Of a stretch of 13,165 bases of DNA, positions 1 to 8,657 are shown one piece after another. How positions within the stretch are numbered: the stretch's first letter is position 1; each line of letters opens with the position of its first letter. Under the pieces are notes generated by a model that saw only the letters and a program-made list of their open reading frames with translations, was not told the origin of the DNA and searched no databases. The position numbers and the translations under genes are program-made. The stretch is from Clostridia bacterium. GTDB taxonomy: Bacteria > Bacillota_A > Clostridia > Christensenellales > CAG-138. The DNA lies in the NCBI GenBank assembly GCA_017394605.1, contig JAFPXU010000042.1:1-13165 (forward strand). Reading direction: 5' to 3'.

Positions 1-545
1 CCTACGTGTTCGACGCGTGTGACTACGCGCAGCTTGCCTTCGTGACGAGAGCGCAGGCGGACATCAACGCCGTGACATACACACGCTTCGTCCGTAAAGA
101 CGTGATCAAGATCTACGAGGACGATACCGAATTCACCGTCGGCAAGGGCGTCGTGCTCCATGAGAGCAAGGACGATCAGGCGACCGTCATCTGCTCCGGC
201 ATCATGGTGGACGAGGCGCTTAAGGCTTACGAGCAGCTGAAGGCGGAAGGCGTCAGCGTACGCGTGATCGACATGTTCACCTGGAAGCCTCTGGACGAGG
301 AACTCGTTCTGAAGGCGGCGAAGGAGACCGGCGCGATCGTAACCGCGGAGAACCATAACGTGACCTGCGGTCTCGGAAGCGTCGTGGCGAACTGCCTTGT
401 CAAAAACCTTCCCACCGTACAGGAGTTCGTGGGCGTACAGGACCAGTTCGGTCAGGTCGGTCCGCAGAGCTTCCTGATGGACGAGTACGGACTGCGCGCC
501 GCGCAGATCGTCGAAGCCGTCAAGAAGGCGATCGCCAGGAAGTAA
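1..545 (+). CDS. Transketolase, C-terminal part (5' end outside window)
   Basis: This is the last ~181 residues of a transketolase, the thiamine-diphosphate enzyme of the non-oxidative pentose phosphate pathway that moves two-carbon ketol units between sugar phosphates. The reading frame is open to the left edge, so the GTG at 6 is not taken as the start. Visible are the end of the pyrimidine-binding domain and the whole transketolase C-terminal domain: TRFVRKD, then GKGVVLHE, the strand TVICSGIMVDEAL, VIDMFTWKPLDEE, AENHNVTCGLGSVVA and the closing DQFGQVGPQSFLMDEYGL. Clostridia often split the enzyme into two subunit genes. This could be the C-terminal subunit (~310 residues when complete) or the end of a one-chain enzyme, and the missing upstream sequence would decide. 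It is followed by a strong intrinsic terminator, so it closes its own transcription unit. Confidence 0.9.
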   Translation, partial: YVFDACDYAQLAFVTRAQADINAVTYTRFVRKDVIKIYEDDTEFTVGKGVVLHESKDDQATVICSGIMVDEALKAYEQLKAEGVSVRVIDMFTWKPLDEELVLKAAKETGAIVTAENHNVTCGLGSVVANCLVKNLPTVQEFVGVQDQFGQVGPQSFLMDEYGLRAAQIVEAVKKAIARK

Positions 546-573
546 ACCGCTTCCGGCAATACGGAGAGTACAG

Positions 574-613
574 AAGGCCCTGCACCGGCATACCGTCTCT
601 GCGGGGCCTTTTT
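574..613 (+). terminator. Intrinsic terminator after transketolase
   Basis: The stem AAGGCCCTGCA (574-584) pairs with TGCGGGGCCTT (600-610) with one G-T wobble. The T-run spans 609-613. It lies 29 bases after the stop codon and separates the transketolase unit from trxB. Confidence 0.85.
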
Positions 614-631
614 GAAATCGCTGTCAGAAAA

Positions 632-656
632 CCGGGACGCTTTTTTGTGTGCCCGG
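632..656 (+). promoter_or_regulatory. Hairpin with a T6 loop in the trxB leader
   Basis: CCGGG (632-636) pairs with CCCGG (652-656). The stem continues as ACGC (637-640) with GTGT (647-650) through one G-T pair, leaving G651 bulged and a six-T loop (641-646). It ends 14 bases before the trxB Shine-Dalgarno sequence. No T-run follows, so it is not a terminator. It may affect mRNA stability or be chance. I could not identify a convincing promoter for trxB in 614-668. Confidence 0.3.
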
Positions 657-686
657 AAATTTTAAAACATGGAGGACCGGGTGCAA

Positions 687-1607
687 ATGGAAAAGCTGAT
701 CTATGATATTGCCATCATCGGCGGAGGACCCGCGGGTCTGTCCGCGGCGCTTTACGCTGCGAGGGGCGGCGCGAAGACCGTTCTCTTCGAGTCCGTGTTT
801 ACCGGCGGACAGATCGTCAAGACCACGCATCTCGACAATTATCCGGGATTCCCGGACGGGATCGACGGATATTCCTTCGGCGCGAAGCTTGAAAAGCAGG
901 CCAAAAACGCGGGCGCGGAGATCCGCTTCACGGAGGTCAGATCGCTTTCCCTTGAGGGTACGGTCAAGACCGTGACACTTGCGGACGGAACCGTGGAGGC
1001 GAAGGCCGTTATCCTCTGCACCGGAGCGAACCCGAAAAAGCTCGGGATCCCCGGCGAGGAGCCCTTCACCGGGGCAGGCGTTTCCTACTGCGCAACCTGC
1101 GACGGACCGTTCTTCCGGAATAAAACGGTCGCGGTCGTCGGAGGCGGCGACACGGCCGTATCCGACGCGCTGTATCTCGCGGACGTAGCGGAGAAGGTCG
1201 TACTGATCCACAGAAGAAACGAGCTTAGGGCGGCGGAAGTGCTGGCAAAAGCCGCGGCCGCGAATGAGAAGATCGAATTCGCTTGGGACAGCGTACCGGT
1301 CGAGATCCTCGGAGACGGGTTTGTGAACGGGATCCGGATTCGTAACGTGAAAACCGACGAAGTGAAGGACATTCCGGTCTCCGCCGTGTTCGCAGCGATC
1401 GGCGTCGTTCCGGAGACGTCCCTGTTTGAGGGCGCCGTGGACTGCAATGCGTACGGAGCTGTGAAAACGGACGCGGAGATGCGTACGTCCGTTCCGAACG
1501 TATACGCGGCGGGCGACGTGCGCGAAACGCCGTTAAGGCAGGTCGTGACCGCCTGCGCGGACGGAGCGGTCGCAGCCATGACCGCGCTTTCGGATCTGAA
1601 GCGCTGA
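687..1607 (+). CDS. trxB: Thioredoxin-disulfide reductase
   Basis: A cytosolic FAD enzyme that uses NADPH to reduce thioredoxin. From the ATG at 687 it is 306 residues, the usual length for the low-molecular-weight type. The N-terminal FAD-binding Rossmann motif IIGGGPAGLSAA is near residues 11-21. The redox-active pair is C135-A-T-C138. The NADPH-binding stretch VVGGGDTAVSDALYL (about 150-164) is followed by HRR at 175-177. The second FAD motif AAGDVRETPLRQV lies near 274-286. An in-frame ATG at 669 would add six residues, but the Shine-Dalgarno GGAGGA (671-676) lies inside that extension and is 10 bases from the ATG at 687, so 687 is preferred. nth follows 22 bases after the stop. Its partner thioredoxin is not in the window. 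Family assignment is firm. Confidence 0.95.
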   Translation: MEKLIYDIAIIGGGPAGLSAALYAARGGAKTVLFESVFTGGQIVKTTHLDNYPGFPDGIDGYSFGAKLEKQAKNAGAEIRFTEVRSLSLEGTVKTVTLADGTVEAKAVILCTGANPKKLGIPGEEPFTGAGVSYCATCDGPFFRNKTVAVVGGGDTAVSDALYLADVAEKVVLIHRRNELRAAEVLAKAAAANEKIEFAWDSVPVEILGDGFVNGIRIRNVKTDEVKDIPVSAVFAAIGVVPETSLFEGAVDCNAYGAVKTDAEMRTSVPNVYAAGDVRETPLRQVVTACADGAVAAMTALSDLKR

Positions 1608-1629
1608 ACAGGATATAACAGGTACGAAT

Positions 1630-3560
<1,931 letters not shown>

Positions 3561-3577
3561 CGGAAGGAAGAAATGAT

Positions 3578-3847
3578 ATGACCGGAAAGGAACGCGCGGA
3601 ATTCCGCAGACAGGCGAATACGCTGACCGCGATCTTTCAGATCGGCAAGGGCGAGATCTCGGACGCCATGCTCGACTCGATCGACGAGGCGCTCGAAAAG
3701 AGGGAGCTGATTAAGATCTCGGTCCTGGAAACGGCGGATCTGTCCGCCAAGGACGCCGCGGAAATGATCTCCGCAGCGACCGGATCCGAAGTGATCCAGT
3801 GCATCGGCAGGAAATTTGTTCTGTACAGAAAGAAACAGGAACAGTAA
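3578..3847 (+). CDS. yhbY: YhbY-family CRM-domain RNA-binding protein
   Basis: A small (89-residue) protein made of one CRM domain, a fold that binds structured RNA. Bacterial YhbY proteins associate with pre-50S ribosomal particles. The diagnostic features are the opening MTGKERAEFRRQAN, the conserved loop FQIGKGEI (20-27), and the C-terminal strand GRKFVLYRK. The Shine-Dalgarno GGAAGGAAG lies just before the ATG. Its place directly behind obgE suggests co-translation for ribosome assembly. In many Bacillota this pair is followed by nadD and yqeK; here an intrinsic terminator and a MATE exporter follow instead, so the cluster has been shortened or rearranged in this lineage. Confidence 0.93.
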   Translation: MTGKERAEFRRQANTLTAIFQIGKGEISDAMLDSIDEALEKRELIKISVLETADLSAKDAAEMISAATGSEVIQCIGRKFVLYRKKQEQ

Positions 3848-3856
3848 ACGGATGAT

Positions 3857-3881
3857 GAGCCTGACGGAACAGGCTCTTTTT
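3857..3881 (+). terminator. Intrinsic terminator after yhbY
   Basis: GAGCCTG (3857-3863), loop ACGGAA, then CAGGCTC (3870-3876) and five Ts (3877-3881). The 7-bp stem is perfect. It lies 10 bases after the yhbY stop and only 5 bases before the start codon of the MATE gene. Confidence 0.85.
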
Positions 3882-3886
3882 CAAAC

Positions 3887-5287
3887 ATGAAGGGTATCAG
3901 GCGGTTCATAGGGGACAGGGCATTCTACAAAATGGTGCTTGCTGTCATGCTGCCGATCATGCTCCAGAACGGGATCACGAATTTCGTCGGTCTTCTGGAC
4001 AACATTATGATCGGGCAGGTCGGCACGGACCAGATGTCGGGCGTCTCCATCGCAAACCAGCTTCTGCTGATCTTCAACCTCGCGGCGATCGGCGGTTCGT
4101 CCGCGGCGGGTCTGTTCGGCGCGCAGTTTTACGGCAAGCGGGATCACGTGGGCGTTCAGAACGTCCTTCGGATCAAGCTCTGGTTTTCCGTGATCATTTC
4201 CGTGTTCGGCGCGCTGATCTTCACGGTGTTCGGAAGACAGCTTCTTTCCCTGTTCCTGCATGAGGGCGGGAGCACGGGAAACGCGGAGGCGACGTTGCAG
4301 TACGGTCTGACCTATCTGAATCTCTCCAGATTCCTGCTTCTTCCGTTCTCCGTCGTACAGGCGTATTCAAGCACGCTGAGGGAGACGGCGAAGACCGTTC
4401 CGCCCATGCGTGCAGGACTGATCGCCGTGTTCGTAAACCTGTTCTTCAACTGGGTGCTGATCTTCGGAAAGCTCGGGATGCCCGCACTCGGCGTATCCGG
4501 CGCGATCCTCGCGACGATCATCTCCAGGATTGTGGAACTTGTTCTTGTCGTTTCCTGGACACACAGGAACCGGGATATCAACCTGTTCACGGAAGGGCTG
4601 TATCGCTCGGTCCGCGTCCCCGGAAGACTTGTCCGGAACGTGATCGTAAAGGGATCTCCTCTTCTTGTGAACGAAGTGATCTGGTCCGCGGGCATGGCGA
4701 CTCTCGCACAGGCTTATTCCACGCGCGGGCTTGCCGTCGTGGCGGGATACAGCATCGCCAACACGGTCAACCAGCTGTTCAATATCGTTTTCATCTCGTT
4801 CGGTATCGCAATCGGGATCATCGTCGGGAACCTGCTTGGTGCCGACAAGCTCGACGAGGCGAGGGAGACCGATTACAAGCTGATCGCGTTTTCCGTTACA
4901 ACCTGTTTCATGACGGGCTGGATCCTGTTCCTGATCGCGCCTTTTTACCCGAATTTCTATAATACGACGGACGAAGTGCGGCACCTCGCGACGCAGTTCA
5001 TGCGGATCGCGGCCTGCATGATGCCGTTCTACGCGTTCGTGGACTCGACCTACTTCACGCTCCGGTCGGGCGGAAAGACATGGATCACGTTCCTGTTCGA
5101 CGGCGTTTTTATGTGGGTCGTGAACGTGCCTGTCGCGATGGCGCTCGCTCATCTGACGGATCTTTCCGCCGTGATGATCTATCTCTTCACGAGCCTGCTC
5201 GTTCTGATCAAGACCGTTTACGGGTTCATTCTGGTCCGGAAGGGAACGTGGATCAATAATATGGTCAAGGATGACAACTTCGCGTAA
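3887..5287 (+). CDS. MATE-family multidrug/toxin efflux transporter
   Basis: A polytopic inner-membrane antiporter that exports cationic compounds using a Na+ or H+ gradient. The 466 residues fit the family (~450-470) and carry about twelve hydrophobic segments in two homologous halves. The start of the first half reads LPIMLQNGITNFVGLLDNIMIGQVGTDQMSGVS (written in part: NFVGLLDNIMIGQVG), typical of MATE helix 1-2. Later GVSGAILATIISR and FGIAIGIIVGNLLG mark further conserved helices. The ATG at 3887 is kept because the cytosolic lead-in FIGDRAFYKMV is characteristic of this subfamily, but no Shine-Dalgarno is visible because the yhbY terminator occupies the space. A later in-frame ATG (within YKMVLAV) would cut that lead-in. 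The substrate cannot be told from sequence. Confidence 0.92.
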   Translation: MKGIRRFIGDRAFYKMVLAVMLPIMLQNGITNFVGLLDNIMIGQVGTDQMSGVSIANQLLLIFNLAAIGGSSAAGLFGAQFYGKRDHVGVQNVLRIKLWFSVIISVFGALIFTVFGRQLLSLFLHEGGSTGNAEATLQYGLTYLNLSRFLLLPFSVVQAYSSTLRETAKTVPPMRAGLIAVFVNLFFNWVLIFGKLGMPALGVSGAILATIISRIVELVLVVSWTHRNRDINLFTEGLYRSVRVPGRLVRNVIVKGSPLLVNEVIWSAGMATLAQAYSTRGLAVVAGYSIANTVNQLFNIVFISFGIAIGIIVGNLLGADKLDEARETDYKLIAFSVTTCFMTGWILFLIAPFYPNFYNTTDEVRHLATQFMRIAACMMPFYAFVDSTYFTLRSGGKTWITFLFDGVFMWVVNVPVAMALAHLTDLSAVMIYLFTSLLVLIKTVYGFILVRKGTWINNMVKDDNFA

Positions 5288-5334
5288 GCCCTTCTTTATG
5301 TCCGAATTTTGACTTCTGTTTGAATTTTTATCGG

Positions 5335-5360
5335 AATGCACGATGCGCATTTTTCTTTTT
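5335..5360 (+). terminator. Weak candidate terminator after the MATE gene
   Basis: AATGC (5335-5339) pairs with GCATT (5347-5351) across a 7-base loop and is followed by a T-rich tract interrupted by one C (to 5360). The stem is only 5 bp. The T-tract also forms the upstream flank of the next gene's -10 box, so the element may be merely AT-rich promoter DNA. Confidence 0.3.
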
Positions 5361-5368
5361 GCTATAAT
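5360..5368 (+). promoter_or_regulatory. Extended -10 promoter for the penicillin-binding protein
   Basis: TGCTATAAT at 5360-5368 is a perfect extended -10 element (TGnTATAAT). The sequence at the normal -35 distance does not resemble TTGACA, which fits the known independence of extended -10 promoters from a -35 box. A T-rich tract lies just upstream. The expected start near 5375 gives a leader of about 30 bases containing GAGGAG at 5389-5394. Confidence 0.75.
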
Positions 5369-5405
5369 ATAGCGTGAGAAATTCTGAAGAGGAGCTTATC
5401 AAGGC

Positions 5406-8132
5406 TTGAAGAGAGTTCTTTCGCTTGCGATCGCGTTCATGGTGCTGGTCACGGGACTCCTGCCCGGATGTGCCATGCTGTCCAGCGGATCCGATTACTG
5501 CAGGCGTTTTATCGATTATATAGCGGACGGGGAGTTCGAAAGAGCGTACGATATGATCGATACGGTCACCAAGCGCGATGAGCCCGAAACGGACGCGAAG
5601 GTCACGCCGATGGCCGTGCCGACGGATACCGTCGAAGCGCACGACGACGCGAAGGACCAGACGCCGGATGATGAAGAGGTCATCGACGGAAAGGTCGTGG
5701 AGACCCCAGAGCCCACCGCGACGCCGACGCCGTCCCCGACGCCGAAGCCTACGCCTACGCCTTCTCCGACAGCCGTCCCGACGCCGTCCCCGACGCCGGA
5801 CGCGGAAGGGAATCCCTATGTGGACAAGACGATCTCCAGATCCGAGTTCGTATCGAAATACCGCGGGATCTTCGAGGAGATGGGCGTGACGCAGATCACG
5901 TACGACATCACCGATGTCCTGGACGGGGATATCATCGCCACCATCAATTACACGCAGACCTACCATACGGAAAAGGCAGGGCCTATGACCTTCGACTTTG
6001 AGATCGAGGCAAACCGCATCGAAAACCGCTGGTCCATCAACTGGTCGCCTTCTCTGATCTTTCCGATGATGCAGTGGGGCGACACGGTCCGCGTCGGTAC
6101 CCTGCAGTCCAAGCGCGGCGAGATCCTGTGCGACGGCGTTCCGTACGCGCAGAACGTCGACATCGTGACGATCTTTTCCGTTCCTTCCACGATCGAGGAT
6201 ATGGACGCGTTCTATCAGGGCGTGCTCAGCATCCCCGAACTGGTCGACGGACTCAATACGGAGGAGCGGCAGGGGAAGGCGGCGCTTGATTACGCGTTGT
6301 CCAGGACCCGTAACGACTTCTGTAAGATATGCACGTTCTTCCCGGACGAGCTGACGGACGATCTGAAGCAGAGGATCCTTTCCGTTCAGGGTCTCGCGAT
6401 CGATACGCAGAACTACGGTACGACAAGGTATTATCCATATGGCGAATCGCTTGCGCACATCGTCGGGTACGCCGGTATCGTTACGAAGAAGGAACTGCGG
6501 AAATACGAACAGCTCGGCGATACGCGCTACAACGGCGACAGCTGGGTCGGCAAATACGGTCTCGAGATCACATACGAGGACGATCTGACCGGCACAAACG
6601 GAAGCTTCACATACATCCAGACAAGCACGGGCGGATCCCGCGCTGTGCTGTACCGCACCGAGGCGGTCGACGGGAAGGATCTGCATCTGACCATCATTCC
6701 GGAAGTCCAGCAGCGGCTGGACGAGGTCGTCAATACGGTCGTATACGACGAGAACGTCCGCGGATGTGTCGTGGTGCTGAACCCGAAGACAGGCGCAATA
6801 CAGGCCATGAAATCCTGGCCGGCGTTCAATCTGAACGAGGTTGCCCGAGGCATGCCGGAAGAAGAGTGGGAAGCGATGAAGAACGACAAGGTCAATCTCC
6901 GTCTTTTCAACCGTGCCGTACAGGGTCTGTATACGCCGGGGTCCGTTTTTAAGCTCATGACGACGGCGGCGCTTCTCGAGACGAACACGATGACGGAAAA
7001 CGACGTGTTCCCGGTCTCCGAGACTTTGATCGGGGATACCAAGGACGAGTGGATGCCTTCGGACATCATCTCGCAGGGATTCAGCGTGCTCGCGAACGGC
7101 AGGCCGCTGAAACGTACCGCGACGAGCAACCGTCTGACCCCCATGAACCTGATCAACTCGATCATCCAGTCGGACAACCTCTATTTCGCGTATGCGGGGC
7201 TTAGATTGGGGAGACAGAAATTCGAGGCGTACCTCCGCAATCTCGGATGGGAAACGCCGATCGAATTCGAGATCCGCGACGACGAGGGCAACCCGATCGC
7301 CGCTTCCCCGCAGATCTACGCGATTCTGAAAAACGACGACGGATCGATCGTATATGAGGAATCCGGAAGGCCGAAGCCGAAACGCGATCAGAACGATTAC
7401 GACCTGGCGGTTTCCGGATACGGACAGGGCCAGCTCCTCGTTTCTCCGCTGCAGATGGCGTGCTTTGTCTCCGCCTACGCCAACAACGGCGATATCATGG
7501 TGCCGTACGTTGTCGATTCCATCTGGCACGCGGACGGAACGGACTACAATCTGATCCGGAAGGTCCAGCCGAAGGTCTGGAAGAAGAACGCGATCAAACA
7601 GTCCACGATCGACACCGTTCACGATGCGCTGTTCCAGGTCTGCCAGATCGGCACGGCAAGGTATTTGACGGACCAGCTTTACAGGAAGGGATATTATCAC
7701 AACCTCGGCTACACCATCATCGGAAAGACGGGCACGGCCGAGATCACGGATGATAAATCAAAGGAACTCGCCTGGTTCGTCGCATGGCGCGACAAGGAGC
7801 CGGACGGCAGCGATATCACGACGGAGGAAGCAAGGCTGGTCTGCGTCATGCTCGAGATCAACCTGAACTCCGAGGGCAAGATACCTCCGAATACGGAGAT
7901 TGCGCAGATGAAGTTCGATATCGCCCGCTGCATGCTGAAGGATTCTACCCTGAACCGCTTCTACGGAGAGCAGGGGAAGAACACGGATGCTGTCCAGCTG
8001 ATGGCTGTTCCCGGGGATACCGTTCCCGAGACTGGGAATACGGAGACGGGGGATGGGGCGCTAAATCTTGAAATTGTTCCGCCTTCCGCGACGGCGGAAC
8101 CACAGGTGTATTCACTCGAAGTGGTCGGCTGA
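5406..8132 (+). CDS. MecA/PbpC-type class B penicillin-binding protein, probable lipoprotein
   Basis: A transpeptidase that cross-links peptidoglycan outside the membrane. The start is TTG, with GAGGAG 11 bases upstream. The N-terminus is a signal sequence ending LLPGC, so Cys22 may be lipidated, as in Bacillus PbpC. The NTF2-like MecA_N domain is seen in two parts: ~30-55 (YCRRFIDYIADGEFERAY) and ~143-220 (SEFVSKYRGIFEEMGV, to RWSINWSPSLIFPMMQ), with a linker of about 85 acidic and Thr/Pro-rich residues between them. The dimerisation domain starts at LQSKRGEILCDG. Catalytic motifs are S513-V-F-K516, S589-D-N591 and K774-T-G-T777, all intact. SGYGQGQLLVSPLQM (670-684) is a hallmark of this group. 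A 60-residue polar tail follows the catalytic domain. The MecA-like class includes low-affinity, beta-lactam-tolerant enzymes, but resistance cannot be inferred here. It is a single-gene unit with its own promoter and terminator. Confidence 0.93.
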   Translation: MKRVLSLAIAFMVLVTGLLPGCAMLSSGSDYCRRFIDYIADGEFERAYDMIDTVTKRDEPETDAKVTPMAVPTDTVEAHDDAKDQTPDDEEVIDGKVVETPEPTATPTPSPTPKPTPTPSPTAVPTPSPTPDAEGNPYVDKTISRSEFVSKYRGIFEEMGVTQITYDITDVLDGDIIATINYTQTYHTEKAGPMTFDFEIEANRIENRWSINWSPSLIFPMMQWGDTVRVGTLQSKRGEILCDGVPYAQNVDIVTIFSVPSTIEDMDAFYQGVLSIPELVDGLNTEERQGKAALDYALSRTRNDFCKICTFFPDELTDDLKQRILSVQGLAIDTQNYGTTRYYPYGESLAHIVGYAGIVTKKELRKYEQLGDTRYNGDSWVGKYGLEITYEDDLTGTNGSFTYIQTSTGGSRAVLYRTEAVDGKDLHLTIIPEVQQRLDEVVNTVVYDENVRGCVVVLNPKTGAIQAMKSWPAFNLNEVARGMPEEEWEAMKNDKVNLRLFNRAVQGLYTPGSVFKLMTTAALLETNTMTENDVFPVSETLIGDTKDEWMPSDIISQGFSVLANGRPLKRTATSNRLTPMNLINSIIQSDNLYFAYAGLRLGRQKFEAYLRNLGWETPIEFEIRDDEGNPIAASPQIYAILKNDDGSIVYEESGRPKPKRDQNDYDLAVSGYGQGQLLVSPLQMACFVSAYANNGDIMVPYVVDSIWHADGTDYNLIRKVQPKVWKKNAIKQSTIDTVHDALFQVCQIGTARYLTDQLYRKGYYHNLGYTIIGKTGTAEITDDKSKELAWFVAWRDKEPDGSDITTEEARLVCVMLEINLNSEGKIPPNTEIAQMKFDIARCMLKDSTLNRFYGEQGKNTDAVQLMAVPGDTVPETGNTETGDGALNLEIVPPSATAEPQVYSLEVVG
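5724..5798 (+). repeat. Thr/Pro-codon repeats in the PBP linker
   Basis: A 21-base unit at 5724-5744 recurs exactly at 5778-5798, 54 bases apart. Both encode PTPSPTP. They lie in a tract of alternating Thr/Ser/Ala and Pro codons (residues ~101-131). Such tracts form extended flexible linkers and can change length by replication slippage. Confidence 0.85.
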
Positions 8133-8149
8133 ACCGAAGAGATATCCGA

Positions 8150-8178
8150 TAGGGATCCTGAAGGGGATCCCTGTTTTT
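8150..8178 (+). terminator. Intrinsic terminator after the penicillin-binding protein
   Basis: AGGGATCC (8151-8158) pairs perfectly with GGATCCCT (8165-8172) across the six-base loop TGAAGG; T8150 and G8173 can add a wobble pair. Five Ts follow (8174-8178). Confidence 0.88.
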
Positions 8179-8278
8179 GTATGCAGAAAGAGAGTTCATA
8201 ATCGGTTCCGCATCCCGCAGTATGCTTTTACAGCCGCTTCGGTTCGAGAGGCGCTTGACTCGGTCAGCAGGAAAGATA

Positions 8279-8307
8279 TTGACACGCTCTATACTTCGTG
8301 ATACGAT
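8279..8307 (+). promoter_or_regulatory. Sigma-A promoter of the PadR operon
   Basis: A perfect -35 TTGACA (8279-8284) is 17 bases from a -10 TACGAT (8302-8307; 4 of 6 match TATAAT). Transcription should start near 8314, some 23 bases before the padR start. The stretch 8179-8278 between the preceding terminator and this promoter holds no gene that I can support. Confidence 0.8.
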
Positions 8308-8311
8308 GTAT
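8291..8311 (+). promoter_or_regulatory. Palindromic operator, probably bound by the PadR protein
   Basis: The left arm ATACTTCGT (8291-8299) and the right arm ACGATGTAT (8303-8311) are inverted repeats matching at 8 of 9 positions around a 3-base centre (GAT). The site covers half of the promoter spacer and the whole -10 box, where a bound repressor would block RNA polymerase. PadR proteins usually repress their own operon from such dyads, so the next gene is the obvious binder. That assignment is inference. Confidence 0.7.
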
Positions 8312-8336
8312 TCCACTAAAGGAGGTATGGCGTTTC

Positions 8337-8657
8337 ATGGACATACAGTTGAAACGGGGTCTACTGGATGTTTGCGTGCTTGCTGCGATCAAGGACGAGG
8401 ATTCCTACGGTTACAAGATCATCAAGGACATGAAACCGTACATCGAACTGTCGGAATCCACGTTATATACCATACTGAAGCGTCTGGAACAGCAGGAGAT
8501 GCTCACCGTCAAAAGCGCTGAACACGACGGCAGGCTCAGGAAGTATTATCACATCACGGGCAAAGGCCTGAAAAGAATCGAAGAATTCAGGGAGGAGTGG
8601 AAGGAAATCATGTCCATCTATCAGTTTGTAACGAAGGAGGACGGACGGAATGCGTAA
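8337..8657 (+). CDS. PadR-family transcriptional regulator
   Basis: A small DNA-binding repressor of 106 residues, the size of the short PadR subfamily (winged helix plus one C-terminal helix for dimerisation). The opening IQLKRGLLDVCVLAAI, then DSYGYKIIKDM, the recognition region LSESTLYTILKRLEQQEML (41-56) and the wing GRLRKYYHITGKGLKRI are typical of PadR. The start is set at ATG 8337, with AAAGGAGG (8318-8325) 11 bases upstream. An in-frame GTG at 8298 lies inside the promoter/operator, and an ATG at 8327 is in another frame. The gene overlaps the next by 8 bases, so the two are translationally coupled. PadR next to DUF1700 and DUF4097 genes is a recurring arrangement in Bacillota, usually thought to respond to envelope stress. 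The ligand is unknown. Confidence 0.93.
   Translation: MDIQLKRGLLDVCVLAAIKDEDSYGYKIIKDMKPYIELSESTLYTILKRLEQQEMLTVKSAEHDGRLRKYYHITGKGLKRIEEFREEWKEIMSIYQFVTKEDGRNA

Noticed and set aside
669..686. The upstream in-frame ATG at 669 as the start of trxB.
   Set aside because: The best Shine-Dalgarno lies inside this extension and points to the ATG at 687, which also gives the standard protein length.
5309..5325. TTGACT and TTGAAT as -35 boxes for the PBP promoter.
   Set aside because: They lie about 48 and 37 bases before the -10 box, too far to function with it. The extended -10 motif explains the promoter better.
4367..5350. A 327-codon minus-strand frame opposite the MATE gene.
   Set aside because: Arg/His/Asp-rich composition with no hydrophobic core; a shadow of the exporter's codons.
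5328..7700. A 790-codon open frame on the minus strand opposite the penicillin-binding protein.
   Set aside because: The product is Arg/Asp/Val-rich with no domain I recognise, and the frame lies wholly opposite a gene with intact catalytic motifs. Long antisense frames are expected in GC-rich coding DNA.
8179..8278. Possible tRNA-like sequence (a GTTCGAG string) before the PadR promoter.
   Set aside because: No cloverleaf arms or acceptor stem could be paired around it.
8068..8521. Plus-strand frames running from the end of the PBP gene through the padR promoter.
   Set aside because: They cross a terminator, a promoter and an operator, and continue into padR in the wrong frame. An ATG at 8327 near AAAGGAGG is out of frame with the PadR protein.
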